Shown: in pieces, positions 1-11,776 of the stretch
Layout of the letters: each line of letters opens with the position of its first letter
Position numbering within the stretch: the stretch's first letter is position 1
DNA from: Heliocidaris erythrogramma
Taxonomy: Eukaryota > Echinodermata > Echinoidea > Camarodonta > Echinometridae
Reading direction: 5' to 3'
DNA length: 64,000 nucleotides
Assembly (NCBI GenBank): GCA_025617745.1
Contig: CM046866.1
Coordinates: 15,197,725-15,261,724 of the forward strand
Translations under genes and position numbers: made by a program
Notes under the pieces: generated by a model
The model's database searches: none
Told to the model about the DNA's origin: nothing
Seen by the model: the letters and a program-made list of their open reading frames with translations, nothing else

Positions 1-229
1 ACAATTACACCACATATTACTCATAAGAAAATCGACAATTAACGCGTTAACGACAGCCATGACACTGACAGTGTCACTCATCTCATGACCATCGCATCTT
101 CAGACTTCAGTCATGTCAGTTCAGGGAAGTCATGCCATGAAGTGAAGAGTGAAGACGTAGACTGAACTTCTGAAGCGAAGTCTTCACAATCACAGGCACA
201 GCTCACTCTGTCTTCAGTGTGAGTATTAG

Positions 230-2857
230 GTCCATTCTCCGCAAAAAGGCACCAAAAGGGTTGCACAAATTGAAAAAATTCAACACAAGAAAATCCATAA
301 AACTCATTTGAATTCGGAAACTTTAATACTTTGATAACACAGAACAGTCAGTGGGTTGTTTTTAACCACACCTTATTTTTCAAGAAATAGTATCTAACTT
401 GAACACCTGTTTGGCATATATTTACGACCGATCAGATACGTTACCAGTCAGCTTTACACAAGAAAATTGTGGAGGGTGTATCATTTACGGATCATTCATG
501 TAAATATCTATTTAAAAATAAACGTTACTAATATGCACACATGGTTATAGAAAATTTTACTAAACTTTGATTGGTCCAGATACAAAAAAAGACTGATGTT
601 TGAAGTGTGTAGGTCAAAATTAGCGCGAAAAATAGTCTATTTTGGTATAAAAATGCATAACCCTAAATTGCATTTTATATCTCTAATACACTTAGATCTT
701 GTATCACATTGATAACATATTAAATGCTATGCATAAGTATAGAAATTATTATAGAAAGCTAATTACAAGTACTTTTTACATTATATTCCATACACTTTGG
801 ATTAAAAGGAAGGGGAAATATGGTAACGTATCTGACAGACCTCTACTACAAAACCTCGTTACTGTGAGGTATATATCAACATGATGATCGGTTAACTCAC
901 ACTTGCACTTTATCTTACATCAAAATGTATTATCCACCAATAACATTCATAACCTTGGATAGTCGCCTTAAACTAGCTCAGTAAGTGCAAAGTCATATAT
1001 ATATTCATCAATAACATACGTGCATAGATGAACAAAATTAAGACAACAACATAATTATATCTGTTTGAAACGTATGACCGAAACTTTTGATTTCTAATGC
1101 ACAATGTAGTCCATGTAGCTCTATTAACTCATTGATTAGATAATGTAACATTATTCAGATAAGAACAAAATCATCAAATTGATTACCACCGAGTGAAAAG
1201 AAGATATACGGTCACGTAGATATGGTAACGTATTTGACATACATCTACTACAAAATTTCGTTACTGAGAGTTATATATCAATATGATAAAATCACTCTTG
1301 TATTTTGTTTTACACCCACATGTTATATCCACCAATAAAAATCATATTTATAGCCTTGGGTAATCGCAAATTAACGCAAAACATAATAATAATTCTGTTT
1401 GAAATGTATGATGAACGAAACTTGACATCTAATGCACACTGTAGTCTCCGAAACTATATTAACTCATTGATTAGATATGTAACATTATTCAGATAGAACA
1501 AAATCATGAAATTGATTGCCTCCGAGGCAAAGAAAAAATATACAAGGTAACATACGTTAAATGTATTATGTCGACATGGCAATCCATGTGCATTATTCTA
1601 CATAATACCATGTTTTCCAGAATTGAAATCACTACAACCATGCATACAAACAATAACCATCCAGAGATCTCTTTTAGCTTAGTAGACTTATAAGTCCTCC
1701 TGACGATTTAATTTTTTATAAATACAACGTTATTTCACAAGGCTAGTTTAATTTGCTCTGCCCTAAAAAGTTTTCAAAAATAATAAAATATCTCAAATAA
1801 TAACGTTGCATAGATATCAAAAGCATTGTATAATGTATTAACGTATTTTCACATTTTCTTTAATGAATTTTATTTAAAAAAAAGCTAAGGAACAATACTT
1901 TAATGGTGGTAACGTATCTGACACAAATCTTATTTAATCTAACTAAAACTCCTTTCTTTAAACAAATTATGCGATTAATCATCCAAACAAGTATTTTGGT
2001 ACATTAAAGCTTACACTATTGACGTATTTTTGATTTCCACGTTTATTTTTACATTCAGAGAGAGCCAAGGGTAACGTATATGACGGTAACGTATTTGATG
2101 GCCTTTAGTTTCCACCTTGTGTTTTGACGAAAAAAAACCCCGTTAACTTCTTAATTCCCATGTGTGATGAAAGGTAGTGTATGATGTTTTAAAGCGAAAT
2201 ATATTATAACTTTGTCAATAATGTACCTTTTCTGTAATGGAGCAGAGTTTCAGTAACGTATCTTATTTCTGCTTATCGTAACATACACCTTCATAAACTT
2301 TGTATCTGAACATATCTATTATTATAGAGATTCAATACACACATTTTGTATTTATATAATATTGAGATGGACTTCATTCACCACACCTAAGTCCAGATCA
2401 CTACGTCATTGTCTTCAATTTTTATGGCCGTCAATACAAAAAGTAACGTATCTTATCGCGATTTGGAGACACCGTCGCTAAGATCGCAACAAAAAATATA
2501 CGAATCTCTTTTTGGTAAGTAATATGCTTTCTTCTTTAGGCACCGAAGGAACTATAATATGGTAAACAAAATACATGATTTTGATATAACAGTAAAGAGC
2601 AGAGGCCTGAAACATAATCACATAGTTCGCTGGCGACATGGGTAAAATAAACATATTTTATGCTTCTCGCTGAGATATATAATATTTTCATGGCGTACTG
2701 TGACCTCGGTTGATACTAATTTTACTCTTTATATTCTTAAGTATCAATAAAATTAAAAAATATGTTTCCTGATGAACAAACCAGTAGTTTATAGCCTGGA
2801 TAATGTTGCCGACACAAAAATATCCTTTTGGCGCCCCTTTTCGGAGAATGGCCCATT
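230..2857. mobile_element. Non-autonomous DNA transposon candidate, 2.6 kb, no ORF
   Basis: The left end reads GGTCCATTCTCCG followed by AAAAAGGCACCAAAAGG. The right end, reverse-complemented, reads GGGCCATTCTCCG followed by AAAAGGGGCGCCAAAAGG, so the termini are inverted repeats of about 30 bp with small gaps. ATTA flanks both sides and may be the target-site duplication. No coding frame of note lies inside. The motif GGTAACGTATYTGAC recurs at about 822, 1224, 1908, 2070 and 2085, with degenerate forms at 2252 and 2442 and an inverted copy at 431-450. Two diverged direct copies of a block of about 400 bp lie at roughly 790-1195 and 1195-1535. The superfamily is not recognised. Confidence 0.55.
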
Positions 2858-3389
2858 AATTACTAACTTAGATTTAGTAACTAGTATTACTCACTAGTAT
2901 TAGAGTTACATGTCATGACTGAGTTATAATGATCTTTCTAAGTCTAACTTAAGTTTACTGTCAATAAATAATAATAATAGTAATACTGTCACAATTTTTA
3001 CTGTTCAGTCATCAGTGTTCTTAAAAATGGTTATATTAACTGCTTAGATCTCTATAACTATTCTGTAGGAAAGTCAGAAAGGTATGAAATGGTAATATTC
3101 ATTAATCTAATTAAACAAGTTATTTATCTTTACTCAATGAGCGATTTTCACAAGACTCCATCATGAAAACTGCACCGACATGACCGAGTAATTAAAATAA
3201 AACGGTAATGAACCGATGGGACCACTCATAGCTACATTCCTATACTTCGTGTGTATAATGTAGGCAGTCATACACCTCAACTTTTTAAAACACCACTGCA
3301 CAAAAGTCACAAACATTCACTCAAAATTGGCATTTAATTTACAAAAACCGACCACTAAATATCCAAGAAATACAATAAATTCAACTCAC

Positions 3390-3521
3390 CGATGTTGGAA
3401 AAGATATTTCCAAAAATCAAATCCATAATTTTCTGTTGATTCTCGCGAAACGAGCTATCGGAGTCATTGTGTACATTTCCTGGTCGCCGCGGGCGCTGAC
3501 ATCTCCCAAAAGAGTTTTGTC
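3390..3521 (-). other. Possible orphan protein-coding exon
   Basis: On the minus strand this 132-bp segment is preceded by TTTTTAAG and followed by a strong donor, G|GTGAGT. One frame is open throughout and reads as a plausible peptide of about 43 residues ending NIFSNIG at the donor. It is GC-richer than its surroundings. I recognise no family. The next exon would lie at lower coordinates, where only the 2.6-kb transposon candidate is seen, so this may be a stranded exon, the first exon of a gene extending off the left edge, or chance. A LINE-like tail with CAATGA repeats lies immediately beyond it at 3550-3600. Confidence 0.22.
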
Positions 3522-3546
3522 CTTAAAAATTCGGTCCCTATGTGGC

Positions 3547-3760
3547 ATACACGACAATGACAATGACAATGACAATGATTGACAATGACAATGATTTTAT
3601 TGGACCCATGTCACCCTCGTTTGGGTATTGGGGACACTAATCATAGAACGTCACATATACAATATCATTTCACAATAAAGTTAGTGTATTTACAAGGTAT
3701 TTACAATAAGTTATTTACAGAATAATGAGATAAGAAATATAAATATTACATAAAGTGTGC
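3547..3760 (-). repeat. Retroposon 3' tail with (CAATGA)n
   Basis: Short tandem CATTGT/ACAATG units abut a TTTTATTGGACCC segment. Read on the minus strand this is ...CCAATAAAA then CATTGTCATTGTC, the usual shape of a LINE or SINE 3' end with a short repeated tail. No coding frame is attached. Confidence 0.35.
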
Positions 3761-3868
3761 AAATTGATGAAAAAGAAAAAAAGAAAAAGAAAAGGAAAGA
3801 GAACGAGAGAGAAGAAAATAACGAATAGATAAATAGATAACATATATACATACATCAAATAATAATAA

Positions 3869-3997
3869 TGATGGTGATGATAACAACAACAATAATAATT
3901 ATTATTATAATAGTAGGCCTAATTATAAGTAATAATGATATTAATAATAAAAAAAGAAAATGATGATATAATAATAATAATAATGATAATAAGAATA

Positions 3998-4034
<37 letters not shown>
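3869..4034. repeat. AAT/ATT-rich microsatellite
   Basis: Imperfect AAT trinucleotide and related AT-rich repeats end in an uninterrupted (AAT)n run near 4003-4034. Open frames across it encode only poly-Ile or poly-Tyr and are artefacts. Confidence 0.85.
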
Positions 4035-4035
<1 letters not shown>

Positions 4036-4810
4036 TACACGGAAAGTCTCGATTTTCTGTGTGCGCGATCGTAAGGATCGATGTGCGCTTGCGATCCCGA
4101 GTTTCTTCGTGGACAGAAATTTTATTGGCCGATTTTAGTCTAAGACATCGGCAGTATGTAAACAACACGCGATCGCGAAACAAATCGGCGGGGATTTCTC
4201 CGGTTTTGGACAAGATTTTGACTTTGGATATATCAAAAGTTCTTTCTAACGGCCATTTGAGGTAGGAGTGAGATTTTTAAGGTCTGAATTTGACAGCAAG
4301 TATTTAAAATATTTATCTTATTTCCCCCCCCCCCCCCCATACCTTTACTACACGCGACAGAAAATACCAACTATTTTTGCATTTTGTATTCGTAGTGGTC
4401 AATATGACCACTATTCGTGGTGTGGATGGGACTACGTTTACGTAGGCCCTAGGCCCCTACTACAAAAAGCCAAGTATCACGAAGAGAGTCGACATTGTCA
4501 AAACATCATAAATTATAACTTATTACTGAATTAATCAGATCAACTAACCTGTGGAAAGTTTTCCCGCATCCCTTCTTCTGACGGTTAGTACAGTTATATG
4601 CAGTGCAAAACGGCATGGCGATGAAAATTACTCAAAAGTTCATGAATAGAATCTACATCACTGTTAATTGAATTATTGCGCGTGACGATCCGCTATCTGA
4701 AGGACTAACCAAGATGGCGGATATCACGTGATCACGTACGAGCGACGGCTATAGTTTCGCACCCGCACGACCCTTCTACGTCTTTAGGAGTTCTGTGGCT
4801 TACACCGGGC
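4035..4810. other. CpG-richer segment without a recognised gene
   Basis: Two stretches, about 4040-4270 and 4680-4800, have clearly more CpG than the AT-rich flanks. They include GCGATCGC-like palindromes, AAGATGGCGG (a YY1-like core) and CACGTGATCACGTAC. This composition is typical of a promoter or 5' exon, but no convincing coding frame or partner exon was found. A poly(C) run lies at about 4325-4340. Confidence 0.25.
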
Positions 4811-6480
4811 ACCCCATTTTCTTCATTTTTTGCCCCACCGGGAGCTAAATTTTTTTTTAATTTGATTAATTGATTTATTTCTCTTTATCTTTTTTTCTTC
4901 AAACATATTTTACAAACCGATTACAATATAATAAACAAGTATTGATACATTGCCATGGAAAGCAATCACATAATAATTAACGTAAATGAATCATAAAGAA
5001 AGATTGTCACATAAGCAGAGCTTAATGGCCTGAGAATCCTTTACAAAAGATAGGAAAATACTATTTACCCAAAAAAAGACAAAAAGGGGAGGGGGATATC
5101 TAAAAAAAAAAAGAACAAAAACTATAAATTGGAGAGGATGGTAAGTAGAAAGATAAACTGTGTAGAAGAGATATTAGAGAAGAACTGGGAAGAAGGAAGA
5201 AGTGAATGTGGGAATTGTAGGTAGTGCAAAGAAAGAGAGAGAGAAAGAGAGAAGAGGGAGGATGAAGTATCCTTGGTATTGATGAAATAAATATAAAAAT
5301 TGACAATACCGAAATTGCAAGAGTTTAAAAGACCAAATTTCTGTTTGTATTGATAGTCGGTTGTCTTGGAAACTGCATATCCATGAAGTAGGAAATAAAA
5401 TTGCAAAAAATATAGGTATTATAGATATATATTTAATTTCCTCTTTCTTCAGAATGTTCGCTAAAGTTTGTATTGCTCCTTAGTTCTTCAATGTTACAAA
5501 GTGTTAACACAATTAAAACATATTATTCCAGACTTTTTTGTAGCTGCTCAGGTATCTTATTTAAATGTACGCTATATTTTAAGTTTTCTCTCTTTAATAT
5601 ATTGTAAAAATTTTCTCTGTTTTTCCTGTTTTTACTCCAATTCGTTTCTTTAATTATTGTACGTTGTTGACTTTTTTGTGATTATACATTTACATGTTTT
5701 CTATGTCTATAGGGACCCCTCTGTAAAACAGCGTTGTTATGGCAACAACGCTGAGTAGGGCCATCCTTCCGTCTTCTTTTGTAATCAATTTGCTTTCATA
5801 ATAATGATTGTATTATTTATTTGTTGTTTTGATTGACGGAAAATAAATACAATACAATTTTTATCACACTGCGCTCTTGTGTGGGACAAGTATATGCATC
5901 TATATAAGTAAGCTGACTACAAAAGAAGATAATAAGAACTGTCTGCGATGTACCATCTGGAACTCATACCAACCCCTTATTTCATGACCTAAGACTCTTA
6001 AAATTTGAAGATATTGTCAGTTACCAATGATACGTTTTCATGTATAATTACATTATTTTACAAAATATCTCCTCGAACAATATTGTAATCTGTTTGAGTT
6101 TTAGTTTAATTTTCATAATTATCCAACATAATCTGTGGGAGACATTCATATTCCTAGAGATAGAACAAAATGTTCCCTTTTCTGGTCCTAAACTCTGAAA
6201 CAACATAAATGAATCTATTAAAACATGCCCTTCACTCCACACATTTACATTTACAAAAATACATGTATATTTATACTTCGTGCAATATAGTCAGTAACAC
6301 ATATATTGCTTCTTTCTGTTTTCTTGTTTTCATTTTTTTTTAGATTTTAAAGTATATGTTATTATTGTTAGTAAACGAAGGAGCTTGATGGGAGGAATTT
6401 TTAATTTGTAAACAAATTTTTAGGCATTTTACTCCCAGTGTTAAATATCGTATGCTCGATCTGTAATGAAAAACACGAGT
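4811..6480. other. Intergenic, AT-rich, old repeats only
   Basis: No coding region is supported. A LINE-like 3' end is suggested on the minus strand near 4850-5050 and another on the plus strand near 5700-5860, the latter ending GGAAAATAAATACAATACAATT. Purine-rich low-complexity sequence lies at 5100-5260. Confidence 0.4.
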
Positions 6481-6491
6481 CAGAAAAAATT

Positions 6492-6564
6492 GGAACCAGC
6501 GGGATTCGAACCTGTCATCTACTGCTTGCCGGGCAGCGACTTAACCACCAGGCTATTCTGGTTC
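6492..6564 (-). repeat. tRNA-like sequence (SINE head or tRNA pseudogene)
   Basis: The minus strand folds into a tRNA-like shape. Acceptor arms GAACCAG and CTGGTTC pair over 7 bp, a B-box-like GGTTCGAATCC is present, and the putative anticodon loop reads CCGGCAA (anticodon GGC). The universally conserved U33 is C, and the T and D stems pair poorly, so this is unlikely to be a working tRNA gene. A downstream plus-strand segment ending in repeated TGAATCT near 6720-6760 resembles a retroposon tail. Confidence 0.4.
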
Positions 6565-7284
6565 ACGGCCAGATGTTATTATTGTTGTTTGATATTATAT
6601 ATGTATATATGAATTGTCAATGAGGTCCCAACACAAGCCATGTGCTTCCTGGGACCATTGCCTCCTTCCACCATGTTATTTGTGAATGTACCATTTCATT
6701 TTGTATTTATTTGATTATGAGTAGGAAATAACTATATTTTGAATCTTGAATCTGAATCTTACTCCGAAGGTTCGTAATTCCGAAAGTGCAATATAGCCCA
6801 ACATAACCGTTTACATAACTTTCATTTTCGGAATTATGAAGTACGCAGTAACGAACCTTCGGAAATGCAAACCCTTGGAAAAACGAACCATCGGAAAAAC
6901 AATAACGGCCAACTGGACTTTGGACCATTATGACCATCCAACAAAGGGTCGCTTTGAAATAGACAACAAAAGTATATGCTTTCGGTATAGGACTCAATGT
7001 CATGGTCGTTGCAAAAGACTCACTTCCATTGTGAATCGTTATTTTATCTCTTTTGGACATTATATGACAGATTTCCACTCAATGTCGACGAGGTATATAT
7101 TTTATTTGATGATTCGATAGAAGAAGATCTCAGCGTGAATATATATTGCTTTATACATGTATAGCAATGGGCTTTCCGCATTCATGCCATTGGTTTGGAT
7201 ACATAGATTGTTATTGATTGTCCTAGTTCGTCGGCTAGTTTATTTGTACTGACTTCTACTACAGCGTCATACCCTGTTGTTAAC

Positions 7285-8784
7285 ATGGATGGACATATTC
7301 GAGCAACATATGAAACATATAACCATCAGAGAAACATCGAAACTGATGTTGACCATGAGTATGATGACGATGACGATGACAGCGCGGTCAAGCTTCAACG
7401 TAGTCTCAGTGTCTTCGATGGCGTCATGGTCAATGTCGGTGTCATGATCGGTACCGGGATTTTTGTCTCGCCGAAGGGTGTCGTCGCTGGTGTGGAGAGC
7501 GTTGGAGCTACCCTATGTGTATGGGTGGCTGCAGGTGTCGTGTCGCTCCTTGGTGCTCTGTGCTACGCCGAGTTGGGCACCACGATCCGCACATCAGGAG
7601 GGACATACACTTACATCCGAGTCATCTTTGGCGATTTTGCAGGGTTCCTCAACTTCTGGGCAGACACAGTCATCGTCTCACCATCTTCCAATGCCGTCGT
7701 TGCTTTGATGTTTTCCATCTACTGCCTTGAACCATTTTACCCCGACCCGGAATGTCCACCCCCTAAGATGGCGGTCAAACTCTTTGCCGTATTAAGCATC
7801 TTGTTCACAATGTTTGTAAACTGTTGGAGCGTTAAGTTAACTACTGTCTTACAAAACACTTTATCAATATGTAAATTAATACCACTGTGTATCTTGATCA
7901 TCAGTGGAATTGTCAAAATGGGGATGGGGAGCACTGAAAACTTCAAGGAACCGTTTGCATCCACTGATATCAGCGGCATAGGGACGGCATTGTACTCTGC
8001 TTTATTCGCGTATGACGGATGGCAGTCTCTCAACGTCGTGACTGAAGAACTCAAGAACCCATCAAGGAACCTCCCCATCGCCTTAGTGATCTCTATATCG
8101 ATGGTAGCTTTTGTCTACACATTTACCAATGTCGCCTACTTCACAGCCCTGTCCCCATCAGAGCTACTAACTTCTGACGCCGTAGCCGCCAACTACGCAC
8201 AACATGTTCTGGGAAAGTTCGCAGTTATAATCCCCATCACTGTTGTCTTGTCTACCTTCGGCTGCCTCAACGGATCCATCCTGTCCTCTTCTAGAGAGTT
8301 CTTCGTAGGGGCTAGAATAGGACATCTGCCACATTTTCTCGCAACCATAGGAATCCGCCACAAAACGCCTCTCCCTTGTATCATTATCAACTCCATCATC
8401 ACAGTAGTATGGTGTTTCGTGGACAACGTCTTCACCATCATCAACTTCTTCGGTTTCGTCCAATGGCTGTTCTTCGGAACTGCAGTCACCGGTTTGTTGT
8501 ATATGAGATACAAAGAACCAAACCGACCAAGGCCTTTCAAAGTCAACATCATCATCCACGTCATCTTCGTCATAGTTTGCATCTGTCTCACTATCTTTGG
8601 GTTCGTCGGAGCACCCTTAGACTCTCTCCTTGCCACTGCAATTATTGTAAGTGGGATTCCTGTATACCTTGTCATGGTTCGATCAAATCATCGGTTTAAG
8701 TGGATGGTGAGTCTGAAAAGAAAGACATCAATCTTCCTGCAAAAACTCATGTTCGTCGCACTCGAAGAATATAAAGATACGTAA
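7285..8784 (+). CDS. SLC7/LAT-type amino-acid transporter, intronless copy 1
   Basis: A 499-residue, 12-TM transporter of the APC superfamily, LAT (SLC7) branch. It probably exchanges amino acids across the plasma membrane with an SLC3 heavy chain. The acidic N-terminus (an Asp run at residues 27-32) is cytosolic. TM1 carries the substrate-site glycine motif GTGIF (56-60) followed by VSPKG. TM6 carries DGWQSLNVVTEELKNP (244-259), typical of LAT proteins. Cys157 in FYPDPEC, between TM3 and TM4, sits where LAT light chains bond to the heavy chain. The C-terminus has the family-like FLQKLMF stretch. The ATG at 7285 is the first in frame. No intron interrupts it, unlike most metazoan SLC7 genes and unlike the ten-exon relative at 21 kb. 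An AATAAA lies at 9155. Exact substrate class (b0,+, y+L or xCT-like) cannot be fixed by eye. Confidence 0.93.
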   Translation: MDGHIRATYETYNHQRNIETDVDHEYDDDDDDSAVKLQRSLSVFDGVMVNVGVMIGTGIFVSPKGVVAGVESVGATLCVWVAAGVVSLLGALCYAELGTTIRTSGGTYTYIRVIFGDFAGFLNFWADTVIVSPSSNAVVALMFSIYCLEPFYPDPECPPPKMAVKLFAVLSILFTMFVNCWSVKLTTVLQNTLSICKLIPLCILIISGIVKMGMGSTENFKEPFASTDISGIGTALYSALFAYDGWQSLNVVTEELKNPSRNLPIALVISISMVAFVYTFTNVAYFTALSPSELLTSDAVAANYAQHVLGKFAVIIPITVVLSTFGCLNGSILSSSREFFVGARIGHLPHFLATIGIRHKTPLPCIIINSIITVVWCFVDNVFTIINFFGFVQWLFFGTAVTGLLYMRYKEPNRPRPFKVNIIIHVIFVIVCICLTIFGFVGAPLDSLLATAIIVSGIPVYLVMVRSNHRFKWMVSLKRKTSIFLQKLMFVALEEYKDT

Positions 8785-9545
8785 AGTATTTTGGTTGAAC
8801 CTTGTGTGAAAAAAATAACGCAATATATCGATTTGACGGCGCGTCCAAACCATGTTTTTCCTGATTCGATTACTCAAGCCAGAGATTGGAGGACAATTTG
8901 CGAACTATACCTACGAACAAAGTTTATGTCACGTGATCAAATCACAAATTTGATGATTCCATTGTTTGTTAATGGCCTAAGCACAGTAGTTTTTTTTTTT
9001 TTGAACTCACTGGTGCGTGTACTCGATAAGAAACTGTCATGCAGGACAAAAGCCAGAGGAAGAAAGGGGGAAGCATTTTAAAGACATATAGGTCATTTCA
9101 TTGTCATTGCTTCCTACCATTTACTACTGGAGAGACCCTCCTGTATAAGATTACAATAAAGAAAGGAATATAATAATACCAATGCAACAATTTTCGCTTC
9201 AGACGTTGTATATCATGTATATTAATTATCTGAGCGAAGTTTACTATTCATCATGTGTCGTGTTTCGTGTTTCAGTTCAAAATTTAGGAACCAAAAGAAG
9301 GAAATGATGGCATTTTGATAAGAATCATTTTCTTGCTGAATCATGCTTCAGTGTTTTTTGCTGCCAGAATGCATTATTCTATTCGATTCCCAAATCTAAC
9401 GGGTTGAGGGCCATTCAGTGTAGATGGCGCTCAATCTCATTATAATACAAATCTGTGTATGTGGATAAAGACAATGATTTTCAGTGTCTTTGAATGAATA
9501 AAGATCGAAGCCTACCTATTAATCTACCACTTAATTATATCTTAA
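8785..9545. other. 3' flank of copy 1, no further gene
   Basis: Probable 3' UTR and intergenic sequence. AATAAA at 9155-9160 is a candidate poly(A) signal. No supported coding frame; short frames here lack any family similarity. Confidence 0.45.
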
Positions 9546-10186
9546 AGGGATATCCACTCTGAAAACATGTTCGTTTTAAAAGAAGCAGACAGAACCTGGG
9601 GAGCGTTTCATGAAAGGACTTGTCAGATATTTTATCCGACAAATTTGCTCTCAGCCAATCAGATGCAAGGATTTCAGTAGCTTATAACAGATGTCGGATA
9701 AAATATCCGACAACTTCCTTTCATGAAACGCTCCCCCGATCAGTTAAAGTTTGAGCAAAATCAGATAAGAAATAGGAAAGTTATGAACTTTTGAAGTTGT
9801 AATCAACAACTCCGTGACGTATCTTGCGAGGTCCTCTCCCATATACATGCCATATGGCCTGTACTAAAAAAATATCATAAATTTCCATTTTCTTAACAGA
9901 AATTATATAATGAATTCATGCACCCTAGATATAATCCCTGCAATATGTTTTTACACATAACATATACATGTATAAAACAAATCTATCAATAACTGAGAAA
10001 ATGAAAATCTATTAAATTTTCTGTGTAGAGCAAATGGGAGATACGTCACGGAGTTTTGTTTGACTGATTATAAATTTTTAAATTCACTTCTTGACAGATG
10101 CTGCTCAGACTTTCACTGATCTGTTTCTCTCATTTGTTTCTGCTTTTATTTAAATCAACTATGAAATACCAGGGTGGACCTCCCCT
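9546..10186. mobile_element. TTAA-flanked foldback MITE carrying a nested MITE
   Basis: TTAA flanks both ends (9542-9545 and 10187-10190). The termini are inverted: the left starts AGGGATATCCACTCTG and the right, reverse-complemented, starts AGGGGAGGTCCACCCTGG. Inside, sequences such as CTCCGTGACGTATC and GATACGTCACGGAG pair across the centre. The left arm is interrupted by a second, unrelated palindrome at 9598-9736. TTAA duplications with AGG termini match the Kolobok type (5'-RGG) rather than piggyBac (5'-CCY). Confidence 0.7.
9598..9736. mobile_element. Palindromic MITE, GTTTCAT family, copy 1 (nested)
   Basis: A 139-bp near-perfect foldback: GGGGAGCGTTTCATGAAAGG at the left, its complement at the right, and TATTTTATCCGACA paired with TGTCGGATAAAATA. 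The core CAGCCAATCAGATGCAAGGATTTCAGTAGC (given here in parts) is shared with the copies at 23910, 36877 and 54807. It sits inside the TTAA element, so it is the younger insertion. Confidence 0.75.
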
Positions 10187-10339
10187 TTAATCGTTTTTTC
10201 CCGAAGCACTATCATCATGGTTATCATCGTCTTCGTCATCGTAATCACCATGATAATCATCGTTAATAATAATAATAACGATTTTGTTTACTCAGGGAAG
10301 CCTCATCAACGTCAATGCTGTTCTTTATGAGGGCCCTGC

Positions 10340-10515
10340 ATTTATTATTACCCCAGCAATGGCCAGGAACCCAGGCCATTTACACCTGGGTTGAGAGGGA
10401 CAAATGTGGGTAAAACATCTTGTCCAAGGATGTAAGCACCCAGCGAGGATCGAACCCAGAACCTATCGTATAAGAGGCAAGAGCCTTCAATATTATACCA
10501 CAGTGCTGTCATCAT
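10340..10515 (-). repeat. tRNA-derived SINE-like sequence
   Basis: On the minus strand a tRNA-like head contains TGGTATAAT (A-box-like) and GGGTTCGATCCTCGC (B box), followed by GTGCTTACATCC. The acceptor stem does not close well, so a degenerate tRNA-derived SINE is more likely than a tRNA gene. Confidence 0.35.
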
Positions 10516-10854
10516 CATTATCTTCATTATTATCATCGTCGATCTTTGTCTTTCTGTAGAAAACAATTAACTATCACCGTCTATTTTAATGGATGAAAGT
10601 GCATCCGAACGGCGTATATTGGCCCTGTAATCACCAGAAAACTACACTTGACAGCATGATACGTCTTATGTAAAAGCGCAACAATCCTTATTATTTCATT
10701 TGTTCTTCATTTTTGTTTACAATACACTACTCTCTGCTGTAACGAGAGTGTCCACACAAAAATTATAATTTTGAACTGTCATCATGGTCATTAAAGCACG
10801 TATCATCTCATATTGTCCCAAACATGTACTGCAAACTTCCCTTGTACATGTATT

Positions 10855-10955
10855 TATATATATATATACATATATAATATATATATATATATATATAGGA
10901 AGACACTTGCGGCCGTACCCGGCCCCCTCCCCCCCCCCCCCCCCCCCCCCTCCAC
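10855..10955. repeat. (TA)n and poly(C) low-complexity block
   Basis: A TATATA tract (about 10855-10897) is followed by a poly(C) run of about 20 bases (10929-10950). No gene. Confidence 0.85.
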
Positions 10956-11092
10956 CACCACCTGCCCTGAGGGTGTACCAATATGACCACTATATCAGAG
11001 CCATTGCTTTTCAGAAAATTATTCACAAGAAATATTAAAACGGGAAAAGAATTAAAATGGATACAAGTACATGAACACAATAACTTATTGAA

Positions 11093-11545
11093 TACGGTAT
11101 CGTTTGATGGTGAAGCTAAGAACTGAACTGACCTACATAGTATCCGAAATCAGGTCATTTCGAGTACTCAGGTGTCCTTTGTTGGTTTATTTTCCTCGTG
11201 TCCTCGGTACAAAGTACAAGCTGTGCAAATTATACATGCAGAAGTCATTTCGAGTTATGATGGTTCACTGACCACGGATCGGATCAAGAAAAGTCAGGAA
11301 TTATAAAGTTTTGATGTTGTGGAACTGAACGATATATGAGCACCACTAGGCTTGTATGTACACAGTACATGATACATGTACTGCTACAAAGCCAGCACTA
11401 CGAAACAAAGCTTAAACCAATCACACAAAGCTTAAACCAATCACACGGACCACTTTGCAGGAAACATGAACATGTGAAGAGCGACCCACCCATCTACTCT
11501 CAAAGATATCATTGGAAATCCACGATAAACACGGAGAGACAAGCC
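11093..11545 (+). pseudogene. Decayed 5' region of an intronless SLC7 copy
   Basis: The segment aligns by eye to the 5' flank and first codons of the transporter starting at 15586. Shared stretches include GATACATGTACT, AAAGCCAGCACT, CAGGAAACATG and AAGATATCATTGGAA, ending in ACACGGAGAGACA, which in the intact gene encodes the region around residues 10-25. The reading frame here is broken and the transmembrane part is absent. The upstream part (ATACGGTATC..GAAGCTAAG) also matches 13798-13830, so a segmental duplication of the flank is likely. Confidence 0.6.
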
Positions 11546-11776
11546 GGTATATGGATGATAGACTTCCAGATTTTGTATAATTTACTATTTAATACATGCA
11601 TGTAAAATATTATGGTCACTTATTGTTATTAGTATGTAATTTGGCACAATGATTTTTTTTTTACCTCTTCAGAGGTCATTTATTCGATGCAATTACATTA
11701 AAATCCATATAAATATACATTCACTTCTCAACGGCAAATCTCCAAAGGAAGAAAGAAAAATAATATTCTGATAAAA

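Noticed and set aside
3935-4213. Open frames encoding poly-Ile or poly-Tyr
   Set aside because: Direct translation of an AAT microsatellite.
6492-6564. Functional tRNA-Ala gene on the minus strand
   Set aside because: The putative anticodon loop has C at position 33 and the D and T stems pair poorly, so it was kept only as a tRNA-like repeat.
7463-8699. Overlapping open frames on both strands within the first transporter gene
   Set aside because: They are in other frames of a clearly conserved coding region and encode low-complexity or Met/Thr-rich peptides without family similarity. The same holds for the shadows at 16158-17072 and 31695-32969.
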